A DNA stretch of 64,000 nt from Axinella damicornis (Eukaryota > Porifera > Demospongiae > Axinellida > Axinellidae). Shown here one piece after another: positions 29,795 through 42,030 of this stretch. The position numbers and the translations under genes are program-made. Positions within the stretch are counted from its first letter, which is position 1. Each line of letters begins with the position of its first letter. The notes beneath the pieces are model-generated. The model saw only the letters and a list, made by a program, of their open reading frames with translations. It was not told the DNA's origin and did no database searches. The DNA lies in NCBI GenBank assembly GCA_963931865.1, contig OZ007509.1, positions 8,587,274 through 8,651,273 on the forward strand, read 5' to 3'.

Positions 29795-32510
29795 ATGGCC
29801 TCAATCACATGGCAACAGTTGCTGGGCAGGCTTCGTGAAATATTTTCAGAAGATGAAGTACTGACTGAAAAGAGAGTTGCTGAAGTGATGAGAGCGATGA
29901 ATTCCTACAAGTCGAATAGGGAAGACTGGAACAAATATGTCACAGCCAACCCAGACAGGTGAATAAATTATTATGCCATATGTATATGTAATAGCATGGC
30001 TTGCAGTGCAATTTGGGATAAATTGCACGAGTAATGCATTCAGGAAGGCGATAAATTGCACGAGGCGAAGCCGAGTGCAATTTGCCTTCCTGAATGCATT
30101 ACGAGTGCAATTTATCCCAAAATTGCCCTGCAAGCCATGCTATCACATGTTAATCATATAGCTAGACGGCTCTCTTCCAACAAATTAAGATAAATAGAGT
30201 AGGCACAAGAAGACAATGTCATGACAGAATCAGCCAGAATCTACGAATGCACGACTTCGATCGAAGACGCTACTGTGGAACGGAGGTGCTTACGGTAAGC
30301 GGTGTACGTAGCGCCGGGTAGTGGGGAGGGGTGGTAGGTGTGGTAATCATGTCGGTCTCAAATTGTGTTTTCGTCGCCAGATAGCGTGCCAGGGCGCTGT
30401 AGAATTCGCCGACTCTTGTTCGATAAGAAACACCATGGTAGACGCAAAGAACAACTCGCTGCGAGTAACAAGGTAAGCTGCCTTCTTTCTCTGTTTCATG
30501 GTCTCGTCTGTCAACAACCGTCGTTGCTACGTGCCTGATTAGCCAGAGAGCGCCATTATTGACCAATGAGACGCGTATTTCACTTTTTGCACTGCTAGGC
30601 CGTGCAAAAAGTGAAATACGCATTTCATTGGTCAGTAGCCGTGCAATTTCAGTCTAAATCTGCATTCTTACTATACAGCTTTTGTACAGTGAATTAAAAC
30701 GCTATATGATTATAGACAAGTATAATGTGATCAGTGTATGGATGCAGCTTTGTGTAGATCCAATATATACTGCAAAAGTAAGTACCGTATAGTGGAAATT
30801 TTTTGGGGGGCATGGTGCAAAATTTCACATTTTTAAGTGGTACCAAGCACTACACTTGAATGCAAACATGGAAATACCAAATTTTCTTCTATAGAGCCAA
30901 CGGATGAATTTTCACAAAATTTTGCACCAACGATAATTTCCCACTATTAGTATATGTAATAGCATGATTTGGAGTGCAATTTGGGAATTAATTGCACGAG
31001 TAAGGTTTGTAATTTCACGAGGCGAAGCCGAGTGAAATTACTGACCTTACGAGTGCAATTAATTCCCAAAATTGCACTCCAAATCATGCTATCACATATT
31101 AATTATATAGAAACTGAGTTATCAATCAGTTGCACAGCAAAGAATCTTTGATACAGCAATAACTGTACACAGAAAGTATATGCAACGACACGGATGCAGC
31201 TATCAGTCCGGTATCAGTCCCTATTATGTAGGCAGGAGGTCCTTGACGCTGTGTAGTAGCGTACTGCATGATTGTCACCAGCACTAGCCTCACACTGGTA
31301 GCTACTGTGATGCCACACTGTTTTTGCCACCGTCTCAAGCCGCCGTACGGGCGTGTTGTCGCCTCCTTCAGGCCGCGTGGCAACTCTTGTGCGCTGCTGG
31401 GACCTGGTAAGCATTGCTCGTAGGCGGAGCAGTGGGTGTGGCAGCATCGCCTTGCTGTTTATTGTCCATGGTTCGGCGACCGTCGTGTACGAGTTTCGGT
31501 GTCAGTCGCGTCGAATACGAGTTCTCCAGCCCCAGCAACATCTTCGGTATTTTCGCACACGCTCTCATGAAGAAACGCAGCAATAGTGGGACAGGAAAAT
31601 TCATTTGACCAGTAGCTACCCTCTGCCATGACGCTTAGCTACCTTTATGCACTCGATAATCGTTTGTTTACTTTTCGGTTCGAACCTAGAAACCACGTAG
31701 AAACCGCAGCGGCATAACCAATCAGCTCGTGATTACACTTTTTTGCACTCGTACCAGTGCAAAAAAGTGTAATCAGCAGCTGATTGGCTGAAAGCAGTGC
31801 AGATTACAGAAATAATTGCACTCTCGCGGTATAGGCGTTTTATACAGAAACTTGTTATCACTATATGATTAAATATTTTATAGCTGCATGATTAAAGTTT
31901 TTGCATTATATCACACTACACATTAGGTACACCCGCAACCTGGTGGATACAGACACTGGAAATTTCGACCAGGCAGATATACAGAATGGAAAGTACAACC
32001 TGATTGTGCTATGTTGGGGAGTGAGACAGGGGAGGTGAGATTTAACCCACACAAGTGCAAACATTGTGCATAATATACGTATGCAGTATTCTTATCATAA
32101 TACCCCCTTCCACAGCCCTATTCACAACCATGAGGACTCCCACTGTATCATGAAAATCCTCAGTGGATCTCTCAAGGAGACCCAGTTTGTAACACCAAGT
32201 GGGGCAGGCACCCCCGTGAGGGAACACAGCTGTAGAGTGTACCAGACTGATGAGGTCACGTACATCCGTGGTAAGTTCACTAATCATATTCACATAACCA
32301 TGCACTCCTCCTAACTCTTAATATTGTTATTCAACAGACACGCTTGGTGTCGTCCACAAGGTGGAGAACCCAAGTGAGAATGAGGTCGGTATCTCCCTTC
32401 ACCTCTACTGTCCTCCTCTTGTCCAAAGCAAAGTCTATATTCCAGACAGTGGTGCTGTGGACAGGATTGGAAAGATGAAGTTTGATACCATCAATGGAAA
32501 CTCAGTTTAA
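29795..32510 (+). CDS. CDO1: Cysteine dioxygenase type 1, four exons
   Basis: It oxidises cysteine to cysteine sulfinate with iron and oxygen, the entry to taurine and sulfate formation, in the cytosol. Exons 29795-29958, 31927-32034, 32116-32270 and 32338-32510 have GT-AG borders and agreeing phases. They sum to 600 bases, 199 residues, against 200 in vertebrates. Seen: RYTRNLVDTDTG, IHNHEDSHC (the two iron His plus the Cys of the Cys-Tyr crosslink), GVVHKVEN (third iron His) and LHLYCPP (the crosslink Tyr). All active-site residues are present. The second exon has a few extra residues before KYNLIVLCWG compared with mammals. Intron 1 is 2 kb and holds several foldback elements; introns 2 and 3 are under 100 bases. 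Confidence 0.96.
29986..30150. mobile_element. 165-bp hairpin MITE in CDO intron 1, copy 1
   Basis: ATGTAATAGCATGGCTTGCAG pairs with GCAAGCCATGCTATCACAT, and the arms continue through AATTTGGGATAAATTGCACG to a centre GCACGAGGCGAAGCCGAGTGC. The structure is nearly a perfect hairpin. Confidence 0.85.
30555..30625. repeat. Hairpin with GTGAAATACG arms in CDO intron 1
   Basis: CGTATTTCACTTTTTGCAC and GTGCAAAAAGTGAAATACG flank a short centre CTAGGCC. A related hairpin with TTTTTTGCACTCGTACC lies at 31733-31785. Confidence 0.7.
30953..31099. mobile_element. 147-bp hairpin MITE in CDO intron 1, copy 2
   Basis: Same ends as copy 1 (ATGTAATAGCATG ... CATGCTATCACAT) and the same CGAGGCGAAGCCGAG centre, but different inner arms (TTGGGAATTAATTGCACG). 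So ends and centre are conserved while the arms vary in concert. Confidence 0.85.
31730..31790. repeat. TTTTTTGCAC hairpin in CDO intron 1
   Basis: GATTACACTTTTTTGCAC and GTGCAAAAAAGTGTAATC surround TCGTACCA, with further pairing AATCAGCT/AGCTGATT outside. Confidence 0.7.
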
Positions 32511-33559
32511 GGGAATGCACTGAACAGTAGCTAATATAGAGTGCGTGCATTGTAGTCAACTCGCCAAATAGACTAGGCTTCAGTGGACCAATTAACAAAC
32601 TATATATGTATCATTATTTGTCTATGTGCATATGAATAATACCTTTTCCCAGCTGCAGCTGACGATACACTTTTTGCATAAAGGCTAAGTGTATAGAAAG
32701 CATGAAATAGTGTAGTAGTAAATCTCGGTTGGTTCTGCTTAGAAGGAGTCAGGCTACATGTAGAGACCATTTCATCCAGGCAGATAACTTGTGTATACAG
32801 ACAGATATGGCTTGACCAAGACTTTACTAACAGAATTGGATAAGGGTAGCTAAGGATTGGACAATGTGAGTGTAGTATTCTGGGGAGACAGTGAACATAG
32901 TGTCTCTTAAGTTGAGGTCTTCTATATCTGTCTTCTATGCATGGTGACTTCAGCATTTGTACCTACCAATGTGATGTTATTGTGTTATTTGGTTTAGTGT
33001 ACTTTGTATTGGCTAGCAGAACAATTGATAAGTGTCAGGTTATCTGTTTACTTTATTGGATGGAGTTCTTGCTTTGACCAAAATATAACTTTGGAATACA
33101 AAGGTAAAGGCTTGGGTTAAACGTAACTCCTGGATATTCAATTAAAGCACATAGGTTACACACCAGACTAGCTTATGTAGCTATTTGTGTAACCATTGCA
33201 TTGTACCAACCTGCTAATGCATAAATGTTGTAAAAAATTTTTTTTAAAAATTAAAAAATAGCTAGCTATCTCGTTCAATCTGTGTGCATTATACTTACTT
33301 GGCTTCTGTATATTCATCGCATGAATTTGTCCCTAAAATACACTGACACTTTACCAGAATTAAGGCATGGCAATTAGCTACAACCACTCACAGTGTATGT
33401 AACCTCCCCAATGCATCTAACATACAAACATCCTAGTGAATAAACAAACTGCCTGACACAGCAAAATGCAAAGCAATCATCACCATGAATTGCAAACAAC
33501 AGCCTGTCCCCTAGGTCAGTCATGCTAGGAATGGCTGTACACACACAGAACTGGACTAA
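32511..33559. other. CDO 3' flank without recognised features
   Basis: AT-rich sequence after the CDO stop. I see no conserved exon, RNA gene or large repeat. Confidence 0.4.
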
Positions 33560-33935
33560 CCTTGCTGATTAGACTTACTTGCATGGGAAATAAAGGACAA
33601 TATATATGATTCAAAGATCCAATCATCATAGCAACATGATCACAGCCAAAATCCCTTTGTGTGAATGTGTTTTGTATACTGAAAAACACCGAATTGGACT
33701 TATTAACCTTGCTGATTAGACTTAGCTACTTGCATGGGAAATAAAGGACAATATGATTCAAAGTTCCAATAATAATAGCAACATGGTCACATGCCAAAAT
33801 CCCTTTGTGTGAATGTGTTCTGTATACAGAATTGGACTTATTAACCTTACTTGCATGGGAAGTAAAGGACAATATTTTAAAGATCCAAGAGTATAGCGGC
33901 TAGCTAGTTAGCTAGCTACACATGCCAACATCACT
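33560..33935 (+). repeat. About 130-bp tandem repeat, three copies
   Basis: Each copy holds TTGCATGGGAAATAAAGGACA, then ATTCAAAGATCCAA, CAAAATCCCTTTGTGTGAATG and GAATTGGACTTATTAACCTT. The third copy is shortened. Confidence 0.8.
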
Positions 33936-34221
33936 TTGTTCTAGGATAGCTACTCAATGACAATGCTGCTTTTCCATTTCACTGGGATTTTTGTCATCAG
34001 CATCAAAACATTTTAAGCTCTGCACCATGCAAAATGCCAAACTTATAATCATGAATAACAAAAAATGACATAGCTAGTGAAAGGATTCAGAAGTGGGCAA
34101 TAATTAGGATGAAGAGACAGCAGCTGCATTTAGCTACTGTAGCTACTTTAGTGACAGATATTATAGCTAGTCATAGCAACTTAAATATCAGTCAGTGAGG
34201 TCTCGCAAGAGCCATATACCA

Positions 34222-34596
34222 GTACGTATTAAGCGCCCAGGGTTTGGGGACAATAGAAAGCCACTGCGGAACAGGGGGGTGGGCGCTAGATGCGTACTCG
34301 GACTACTTAGGCATGTTGTATCCGCCCACCCATTCAGCACTGTATAAACAACAAGCGCTGCGGTAAGCTGTGAATATCAATGACCGGCTATGAATATCTA
34401 GCTAAGTCCATTTTTCACACATAGAAGCTCGCCGTAGCTAGTTGACTGTAAATCGGCCTTTTTGAATGCACAACCTCGCCCAGAGGTTAAGAAATGCTGC
34501 TCAAAACTTCTGTAATGGGTGGGTCCTTACTACACTGCTTTTGGATCCTATGCAGTAACTTTTGCGTGAAGAGGGGGGTGGGCGCTTGATACGTAC
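34222..34596. mobile_element. 375-bp MITE with GTACGTATTAAGCGCCCA termini
   Basis: Left GTACGTATTAAGCGCCCA and right TGGGCGCTTGATACGTAC are terminal inverted repeats. The interior matches, in reverse, the core of the 6977-7496 element (CAGCACTGTATAAACAACAA, ATCAATGACCGGCTATGAA). This is the free-standing form of the repeat that inserted there. Confidence 0.8.
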
Positions 34597-35039
34597 ACTA
34601 ATTAAGTTATAGGGTAAAAGCTATGGTGGGGTTAGGCAATGTTTACTATGTAGCCGCCATTTTGTAAATGCACTGTCGCACCTGTCTCGCATGGGCTCTG
34701 TTCTCTACCCAACTAGAAGTGCAAACTGAAATGCTTACACCATATCAGTTCCCTGCTGCGATACATGTGCAAATCAACACATTACGAAGTCATATATTTA
34801 TCTAATTAGGGTAGCAAACATTCTGTACGTATGTACAGTTATCTCACCAATATTAAGCACTCCGTACTTCACCCGCTCCATGGGAGGACTGCGTTTGTAC
34901 ACTCCATTGAAGATTCGGTCCTAGCAAAACAAGTAACACGCTGAAATGATGATGCTTGCTATCCCTGATAATTATGAGTCATGCATGGTTACCACATTCT
35001 TAAATCGTGCAGCTTACAGTGGGATTGTCCAATCTTTTC

Positions 35040-35475
35040 TCAGTCCCAAGTTCCTTTGCATCCCTTTAACACATGGGATTATCCTAGGATTGGCATCTCC
35101 ATACTAAATAAAATGGGTAGTCCCGGGATTTTCAAGGGAGTACCTAACCTCCTGGGACCCCTGTGACAAAATATCCCAGAACGCTGGAGTTACACTGGCA
35201 GTCCTGGGATTATCCAGGGTCTACCAAACCCCTTCTGTCAGAGTATCCAAGAACACTGGAGTTACACCGGCAGTCCCAGGATTATCTGACACAGGGAACC
35301 CAGGGGGTTGGGTAGTCATCCCTGGATAATCCCGGGACTGCTGGTGTAACTCCGGTGTTCTAACAGAGGGGGCACAGGCGGTTGGGAAGTCATCCCTGGA
35401 TTACTGTCGGTGTAACTCTGGTGTTCTGGATACTTTTATAGCAAGGAAGGGTGAGACAGTCCCTGGGACTGCTGG
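35040..35475. repeat. Mixed direct and inverted repeats with CTGGAGTTACACYGG
   Basis: Units such as CTGGAGTTACACCGGCAGTC followed by CCAGGATTATC occur in direct order (about 35180-35300) and then inverted (about 35320-35475, GGATAATCCCGGGACTGC and TGTAACTCCGGTGTTC). The block can fold back on itself. Confidence 0.75.
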
Positions 35476-36849
35476 AGTTACTCTGCCATACCAGAAGTGT
35501 TTGGTACCGTACATATATGGCAGCATTGGACATGTGTGACCATATCACCTCCCAGGATCTCCTTGCAGAGAACCCAGCACCCATTTCAAAATGTTGTGGT
35601 AGTGGGTGTCCTCCGCAGTGCACGGTCCAGGTTCACATGGATGATAATGGGAGCATCTTGGCGAACCCATTGTAAGGTCCTAAATAGTGAGTGAGTGGGA
35701 AGTTTGGAAAATGGAGGAGGAGGCATTGATATGTCTTCATACATACGTAATTGAAATAGGAAGCACCTCTAGAGGCAATAAGTTATAGCCGTCCTGCAGG
35801 ACAACTACTTCGTTCCATTCTGTGCATGAAATGACTAAACCACAGAAATCTCTAATACTTGAGCCTTAGCTTCATCCCCAGGCCACACCCAGCCTTTCGT
35901 CGCTTGCAGTACGGAGGAGAGCCTGGTATGTTTCCTCATTCGAGCATTACGGCCAAAATGTTCAAAACGAAAAAGCGAAGTTTTGGGTATGTTCAATAGA
36001 GCTGTGACCAATAATCAATTAATTGATCAATATAAAGATCTTAGACCAATAATTGGTGGTAAAATAAAGATATCAATTATTGAAATCTGCTTGTGAGTAT
36101 GTTAGCGAGCACAATAAAGGGAACAGAAAATGGTGATATGCAATATAAACTTGTAGCAAACTATACTGTTGTGTATTCATGGTGTACTATTATATCGTAG
36201 GAAACTCACATCGTAGCTTAAACGTATGTGTATGTTTGTAATACTTGGTGGTATGTACGTATCTTGAGCTCAACGAAGCATCACTACATAAATATATTAT
36301 GCCTCCACAAATTTTGAACAATAATTGGATAATCGGCAATTATTCGACCCCCAATAATCAGTGTTGATTCCAGGAGCAATATCACAGCACTAATGTTCAA
36401 CCAACTACACATTCAACACTTGGTGTGTATGACAGTCACCCAGGTATGTGTGGTAAGTTACCTGGTACCTTAGCTGTTCTCGCTGTTCTGAGCTCCAGAT
36501 CACCCATCCTTTCGACCCTCAACGTCACAAACGTTTGTGCAACCGAAAGCAGCGTGGGGGCCTGGGAATGAGGCTAGTAACAGTTACACAGCTTGGATCT
36601 ATAAGCAAATACCTTTAGTTAGGGACAACAATTTTGTCTGCACACCATAAAATAATCATCCGTGATTACTGCTTACTTTATTTGACACAGAAAGCATTCA
36701 ACTCTGACAGTGTAGCCACAAACATATACAAAGTAGTCTAGAAAATCCATAGCTTTATCTTACAAGTTTAACACATAAGTAAAGATCAACCACAAGGGCA
36801 GGATCTTTACTTAGGTCACAGGTGACTGTTGACATAGGCTAGCCATTGT

Positions 36850-36990
36850 GAGTGACTTGTGGCCAAGTGGTTATAAAGCATTTGACCAAAAGTCCCTGAT
36901 TCGAATCCCACTTGTTGCTTCACTGGGAAGGTTTCTTTACCCTTCCACCCCTTGGGAGATCAGCCATTGGAAAGGGCCAGGAGGTAAAAA
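36850..36990 (+). repeat. tRNA-derived SINE-like element
   Basis: An A-box-like TGGCCAAGTGG (36860-36870) and a B-box-like GATTCGAATCC (36898-36908) have tRNA spacing. Sequence TTTCTTTACCCTTCCACCCC follows. There is no acceptor stem, so it is not a tRNA gene. Confidence 0.6.
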
Positions 36991-37050
36991 TTAACACCTT
37001 ACTTTTTTGTGACAGCTGGGCAAATACGTACATGTACAAGGCATCTGACT

Positions 37051-37242
37051 TCATCTTACGTCGTGAACAGATGGCAAGAAGTTCTTGAAACGGTTCAAAG
37101 ACCCCAGCATGTCCCCTGTACACTTTCGTGAGTGCCTCACCAGCACACTCAGCGGGAAGTCCTTGAAGCAAAACATGCACCGTTCCGCAGGCTCTCCCCA
37201 CACATCCTGACTGCCAAACACACCATCACCAACCTCGGACAC
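37051..37242 (-). CDS. Possible terminal exon with a C2HC-like finger, unrecognised
   Basis: After an acceptor-like TTATAATCTGCAG the minus strand reads SEVGDGVFGSQDVWGEPAER and then CMFCFKDFPLSVLVRHSRKC, a C-x2-C-x12-H-x4-C pattern, before a stop. This spacing fits a small zinc finger of the UBZ/C2HC type. No other exons were found nearby, so it may be a gene remnant. Confidence 0.3.
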   Translation of the reverse strand: MSEVGDGVFGSQDVWGEPAERCMFCFKDFPLSVLVRHSRKCTGDMLGSLNRFKNFLPSVHDVR

Positions 37243-38009
37243 CTGCAGATTATAATGAAGGATTTTAACAGTAACATACTGTAATTGGGCAAGTGTGAGT
37301 GAGCCTCTCCCAGTGGTGTTGCTGGATGAGATACATTTGTATCATGCATCTTACCGTACAAACACTCTTCTGTAAATAACAATAACCGAACGTTTTACAT
37401 GTATGTCAATGAGTAATTCAAAAGCATGCACAGCCTAGCCAGTCTTCGATGGCCACAGCAAGGATTTATTACCTCAATGACTACAACAATGGGGGCCTAC
37501 ATCACCCGCTGCAGGGCCATAGGAAGCAAAAAGAAACCTGTCCGGCCAATGTTATAATACCACAATTACACACTGCCGAAGGCAGTGCATAGAGGCGCAG
37601 TCTGTGCGAAGCGCGTAAAAAAAAAATTTGCCTTCATTTTTCAGTTATCAGGATGAGCTCTTGTGGCACCTTCGTGTTTCGTACTGCAAGTTCCAGATGT
37701 ACGAGGATTGCAGGTCCCGGTGGGAATGAGACTATGGACTGCACTGGTCTCGCTCAAGCGCTCGCCCAACTTTCGTAGCTACATGCCCACGCGATAGATT
37801 TCTTTTTTTGCAAGGTCAAAACCGGTACAGCCATAGCCGGCCCGGCCGTAGTGGCTCCTACCGCCTTGCGTTGTCAATGGCTGCGCATGGAGAATAAAAG
37901 AACGTCGAGAGTGTTTTCATTGACTTCAATCAACTGCTATGGGGTTACGGTACCTCGTGTGAAAATTCCTGCTAAGGCCGTGCAGGTTTCAAGTATCCTA
38001 ACTCTTGTG

Positions 38010-38095
38010 GTGGTTATGTTGCAAGCGATAAAATTTTTGTATATATGGTGGTCAGCTTTCCACATAGATATGTTGCATTCAAATTACTCGAACTG
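38010..38095 (+). repeat. Dispersed repeat, inverted partner at 41285-41375
   Basis: GATAAAATTTTTGTATATAT with GGTGGTCAG and ATTCAAATTACTC matches the reverse complement of 41285-41375. Confidence 0.7.
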
Positions 38096-38414
38096 ACACC
38101 CACATTCCTTGGTTTCCCCCCGACCAGCAAGTCCAACAAAGAAATTTAGATAGGACTTTGGAATGTACGGGGGGGCTCGTGCATTCTTGTGAAGGACTGG
38201 TTAGTGCATCAATGCGATGTTCATATTCTTGATAACTCGGAATCTTGTGGCTTCAGCTAACCAACAAGCAAACCCAATGTAGCCTCGGTGTGTGTGCTAC
38301 CTCCCCCTTAGCAACTCATGATTTCTTTGACTACGGTTTACCACTGTGAAGGTGACTTCCTCATTTGAACGCTCCCATATTCCAGCTTTGCCTACAAGTG
38401 TCTGACAAAAACAG

Positions 38415-39650
38415 GACAATTCCGGGATGTCCCGGACAGTCCTCACTCCCATGTCCTTGTGTCTGGGATGTCCCTATAGTCCTGGACTGTCCTGGGACAC
38501 AAGCACTCCCAGGTCCTTGTGTCCGGGATGTCCCTTTTGTCCCTATACTCTCCTGAGACAACAAGCACTAGCAGGTCCTTGTGTCCGGGATGTCCCTTTT
38601 GTCCCTTTAGTCCCGGACTGTCCTGAGACAACAGGCACTAGGAGGTCCTTGTGTCTGGGATGTCCCTTTTGTCCCTTTAGTCCCGGACTGTCCTGAGACA
38701 ACAAGGTCCTTGTGTCCGGGATGTCCCTTTTGTCCTTTTAGTCCCGGACTGTCCTGAGACAACAGGCACTAGGAGGTCCTTGTGTCTGGGATGTCCCTTT
38801 TGTCCCTTTAGTCCCGGAATGTCCTGAGACAACAAGCACTAGCAGGTCCTTGTGTCCGGGATGTCCCTTTTGTCCCTTTAGTCCTGGACTGTCCTGAGAC
38901 AACAAGCACTAGCAGGTCCTTGTGTCCGGGATGTCCCTTTTGTCCTTTTAGTCCCGGACTGTCCTGAGACAACAGGCACTAGGAGGTCCTTGTGTCTGGG
39001 ATGTCCCTTTTGTCCCTTTAGTCCCGGACTGTCCTGAGACAACAAGGTCCTTGTGTCTGGGATGTCCCTTTTGTCCTTTTAGTCCCGGACTGTCCTGAGA
39101 CAACAGGCACTAGGAGGTCCTTGTGTCTGGGATGTCCCTTTTGTCCCTTTAGTCCCAGAATGTCCTGAGACAACAAGCACTAGCAGGTCCTTGTGTCTGG
39201 GATGTCCCTTTTGTCCCTTTAGTCCTGGACTGTCCTGAGACAACAAGGTCCTTGTGTCCGGGATGTCCCTTTTGTCCCTTTAGTCCCGGACTGTCCTGAG
39301 ACAACAAGCACTAGCAGGTCCTTGTGTCCGGGATGTCCCTTTTGTCCCTTTAGTCCCGGACTGTCCTGAGACAACAAGCACTAGCAGGTCCTTGTGTCCG
39401 GGATGTCCCTTTTGTCCCTTTAGTCCTGGACTGTCCCGGGACAACAAGCACTAGCAGGTTATTGTGTCCGGGATGTCTCTTTTGTCCCTTCTGTCCCGGG
39501 ACAACAAGCACTAGCAGGTTCGTGTGTCCGGGATGTCCCTTTTCTCTGTTTAGTCCACTGTCCTGGGACAACAAGCACTAACATGTTCTTGTGTCCAGGA
39601 ATGTCCTGGTACATGTCGTGGTACACATGTCCATGTGTCTGTGATATCAC
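38415..39650 (+). repeat. 70-bp minisatellite, forward array
   Basis: About 17 copies of a unit with GTCCTTGTGTCCGGGATGTC, CCTTTTGTCCCTTTAG, TCCCGGACTGTCCTGAGAC and AACAAGCACTAGCAG. Some copies lack the GCACTAG part. Long stop-poor frames inside are by-products of the repeat and not genes. Confidence 0.95.
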
Positions 39651-40841
39651 CGAGGGAGCACCTGGATGGAATATCTTACCCATACCCTGAGGACATTTGA
39701 ACAATCTATGGCCCAGGATGAAATTACGGGGCAAAAGCTGCTACTATATCATAAATTATTATCAGCATCATGTGTTGGTCTGGCGCAGTCAAATGTTGAT
39801 TGGTCAGGCCATTGAGCACTGTCTTTGAATTTGCAGGCAATTATCAGCACAAAATGTACGGTAGGAAGTGCTCTTGTACTGTTTAGGCCCTATGCTCACT
39901 ACACTGGTATCATACTGCTATTTTATCTGTCCATTCATACCGCCTTGCACCACTAACTGCACTCCTGGTAGTGTGGTGTGTAAAGCAGCATGCCATGTTG
40001 TAGTATAAGATGCCATCACATGCACCTCTGAATTGTGGGTGTAAATAAGCAAACTTACCAGCTTGCAGGAAGAGGAAGGCCTATGAAGATTCTGAATACT
40101 GCATGTGGAGCTACTAAGTCTTACTTCCTACGATGATGTAACCCGGTACCCCTATCGCCAAAAGGTGCTCACCCTAACATTTAATAATTGTGCCAAAACT
40201 CACGTTGGTGGTGGAGTTTATAACAATTTGTCTCCAGCTGTCTTTCCATTGCCTGGCTACCATTGCTAACGTAAGGTGTGCATTAATTGAAGCAAAATGT
40301 GAACTAACTAACTGTACTTAGCTGGTGGTCATTCTGGGTTACGAGTATAGCTGTGACTCCAAGCTCGTGCATGCAACCATACTCCACTGAGACATCCGAG
40401 AGGTGAGACCTGTGGCCTTGTCTTAAAAAGTGTGCCTTGCCAGTTGCATGTACAGGTTGAGCAGTCGCCTGCTTTTCATTCTGTGTGCATTAATTTTGGC
40501 GAGCCATCGTGCTTCTGCCCCAATATCACAAGGTCATGATTTGTCAGCTACCAGGAGTTCCACTAGTCAAACACTGCTCTCTGTGTTCTCGCACTTTATC
40601 AAATGCAGGAGCGGTATGGAACCACAACTGGTTCTCGCAACACGCCACTCACCTCGAAAGAGTCACTCATAAACTTTGCACTGTCTACCTTACTACATAA
40701 TTGCTGCAAGCACAGAAATCCCATGACATTTAAAACAATTATCCAGTATACGACACCATTCCCATAAAAACGATTGCCATCTAATCATCACAGTATTATA
40801 TAGCTAACTATCTTATCATCACTAATAGTGACATGCAGGGC

Positions 40842-41404
40842 ATAATAGGGGCGAGCCTGAGCGAGTGTGTATTAATTCATCATAGTGATATTGAATGAAG
40901 AGATCATATGCATCAGAATTATTAGTGATCATCACATGAAAGAATTAAGTATGCTTAGCAGTAATTGAATTCGAAGTTCAAGGACAGCAAGAGTATGAGA
41001 TGTAAATTGTGGCCGCGCTGCACTGAATAAACAACATTGGTTTGAGGGTCAACGAGGAAGCAGAGAGGTGGTGCAGCCAAAAGCTTTCGATTCTTTCTCT
41101 CTGATCAGGCGTTTCACTATCTTTACGCTCTCTGTAGTGTTCTCTACGACGTTGAAGCCATTTTTGTCTTCTGTCTTCAGCACTATCCATGCCTGTGAAC
41201 GTTTTCTTTTATCGTTGTGGCACAATTACACATGGCATTTCAATTTTAATATTGCAGTTCGAGTAATTTTGCTCAATGGTTTTCAATTTATCGCAGTGAG
41301 TTGAGTAATTTGAATGTAGCATATAATATACTGACCACCATATATACAAAAATTTTATCAGTTACAACGCTACTGTGGGGCTCGCTCAGGCTCGCCCCAA
41401 TTAT
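40842..41404. mobile_element. 563-bp element with 24-bp terminal inverted repeats
   Basis: ATAATAGGGGCGAGCCTGAG and CTCAGGCTCGCCCCAATTAT are inverted ends with one mismatch over 24 bases. Inside, the minus strand (41190-40978) starts MDSAEDRRQKWLQRRREHYR and runs on in an Arg/Glu-rich style. No clear target duplication was seen. Confidence 0.65.
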
Positions 41405-41492
41405 CATTATTATGTTCTTGATATAACTATCTTCAAATTATCATCACAGTATTATGTTCTTGATATAACCATCACCTATTACGTATGTTGTT

Positions 41493-42030
41493 CGAAGTGG
41501 ATATTGGTCCGGAAGGAAGTAGGGCAATGGTTAGGGTATACTAGTGCATATGTGGTTGACCATGCAGAGATGCCTCGCGGGAAGCTTTGATACAATTTGG
41601 CAGTTTCAGAACATAACCAGCACGAGTGATAGCGAGTCTCTGTAAACAGCGAACATCAACTTCATTCTGCCTGCCAAGTCTCTTGCGGTCAGCCGCTCTG
41701 GCAGTCTCCCTCCTCGCCTCATCGTCTCCTGTCAGAAACCGACTCATTTTGTACAGGACAAAGGTGAGATCACAAGGTGCACGTGCGGGTTGTATACGCG
41801 CGCGTGGGGGGCCGGGGTCCAATGTGTAATTTACACGCGGGGCCACTTACAATGTGTTACAGACAAATATATATTATAGTCGCACTAGCTCAGATTCGAC
41901 CTCCACACTGCACGATTAGTTGCCTCACTTCCCGCTCGGCAATTAGGGCCAGGGCTGGTTCTAGAAGCACGCACGTTTCCGGTACCTATACCTAAAGTAT
42001 GTACTTCCTGCCGGACCAATATCCACGTGG
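41493..42030. mobile_element. 538-bp Mutator-like element with 9-bp TSD
   Basis: Termini CGAAGTGGATATTGGTCCGG and, inverted, CCACGTGGATATTGGTCCGG extend for about 29 bases with few mismatches. Perfect 9-bp direct repeats TATGTTGTT flank it (41484-41492 and 42031-42039). Inside, on the minus strand, lies MSRFLTGDDEARRETARAAD followed by RKRLGRQNE, similar in style to the basic N-terminal region of Helitron or SWIM-type transposon proteins. A related, decayed copy of the ends is at about 53740-53855. Confidence 0.8.

Noticed and set aside
35451..35675. Cysteine-rich frame with KCCGSGCPPQC as an exon
   Set aside because: The pattern hints at a small Cys-rich domain, but it overlaps a repeat block, has no conserved neighbours and no family I could name.
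35877..36576. Large TAGCTTCATCCCC ... GAATGAGGCTA pair as one 700-bp family member
   Set aside because: Only the outermost bases resemble inverted arms and no 9-bp duplication is seen. It may be two separate decayed copies.
38427..39734. Long open frames in both strands of the 70-bp array (collagen-like GQKGHPGH readings)
   Set aside because: They follow the repeat unit, occur in several frames and directions, and recur in the inverted array. They are repeat artefacts and not a gene.
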